DNA of 64,000 nucleotides from Micromussa lordhowensis (Eukaryota > Cnidaria > Anthozoa > Scleractinia > Lobophylliidae): NCBI GenBank assembly GCA_964020085.1, contig OZ026601.1:8855335-8919334 (forward strand), written 5' to 3'. Below, piece by piece: positions 63,721-64,000 of this stretch. The position numbers and the translations under genes are program-made. The notes under the pieces were generated by a model that was given only the letters and a program-made list of their open reading frames with translations, did not search any database and was not told where the DNA came from. Position 1 is the first letter of the stretch; each line of letters begins with the position of its first letter.

Positions 63721-64000
63721 ATGGATCCTGGCAACATCCCCTTCAACGCGCTAATAGTCGGGCCGACCAACTCTGGCAAGACGCATTTTCTTGTGAATCA
63801 GCTCTGCGGCCCATTCCGTGGTAAGTTTGATTACATCGTGTTAATCTGCCCAACTTTCGCCCATAACAGAACGCTGTGCCGGTTTGCGGAGAAAGACCCT
63901 CGGCTGGGTGTTATCATCTGCGAGCAACACCAAGTTGAAATCTGGTTGAAATTAGCCAGTTTTGCTTTCGAAGGCGACAACACTCTCATCATCCTTGATG
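63721..64000 (+). CDS. A32/FtsK-HerA-like DNA-packaging ATPase, cut by window end
   Basis: The frame starts at ATG 63721, 21 bases after the capsid stop. It shows Walker A (IVGPTNSGKTHFL, about residues 13-25), a conserved strand with CPTF, and a hydrophobic Walker B start (TLIILD) at the very edge. The layout matches the packaging ATPases of Polinton-like and related dsDNA viruses, which pump the genome into the capsid. The visible 93 codons have no break. The remainder lies outside the window. Confidence 0.8.
   Translation, partial: MDPGNIPFNALIVGPTNSGKTHFLVNQLCGPFRGKFDYIVLICPTFAHNRTLCRFAEKDPRLGVIICEQHQVEIWLKLASFAFEGDNTLIILD

Overview
The window looks like a transposon-rich stretch of an animal nuclear genome, most likely a cnidarian (coral or sea-anemone type). 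The evidence is: BEL/Pao retrotransposons with animal-type gag-pol, a Penelope-like GIY-YIG fragment, tRNA-derived SINEs, many fold-back MITEs, a THAP/SWIM (ISL2EU-type) DNA transposon, a Death-domain exon with animal-type splice signals, and long AT-rich spacers. The cnidarian assignment is inference from the overall repeat style. No rRNA, tRNA gene or CRISPR array was seen.

Layout. 1-6726: two nearly identical head-to-tail copies (period 3427 bp) of a compact element. Each carries a CRESS-type Rep (HUH nuclease plus SF3 helicase) and a convergent Tc1/mariner-type DD34E transposase, with an inverted-iteron hairpin between them. 7706-9717: a 5'-truncated LINE with a 16-bp target-site duplication. 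10181-16831: a nearly complete BEL/Pao LTR element (plus strand) with a 5-bp TSD. 16832-32950: mainly non-coding, with direct repeats, fold-back MITEs, two SINE copies, a Penelope-like 3' end with a hammerhead-like motif, and a duplicated hydrophobic exon. 32949-38693: a very young BEL/Pao element (minus strand) whose LTRs look identical. 38694-48985: a Death-domain exon, an old repeat array interrupted by a CR1/L2-like LINE, and a 3.3-kb segment bounded by 89-bp inverted repeats. 48870-56785: an old BEL/Pao copy (minus strand) containing a nested ISL2EU-type transposon, which itself contains a MITE, plus a second MITE and a replacement of its RNase H region. 57349-64000: a densely packed virus-like gene block that runs off the window end.

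How the genes fit together. In the 5' element, Rep would nick and unwind, with rolling-circle replication as the expected mode, while the DDE transposase would provide integration; the tandem copies fit a rolling-circle product or unequal exchange, but could also be mis-assembled alleles. The virus-like block encodes a capsid protein, a packaging ATPase, a probable minor capsid protein, a coiled-coil membrane protein, small membrane proteins and a protein of unknown function. That set matches the morphogenesis module of Polinton/adinto/PLV-like dsDNA elements. Three of its genes carry stops or frameshifts, so this copy appears decayed or contains homopolymer errors. No polymerase or integrase of that element lies inside the window.

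The two most noteworthy systems are the Rep-plus-transposase tandem replicon and the virus-like block at the right end.
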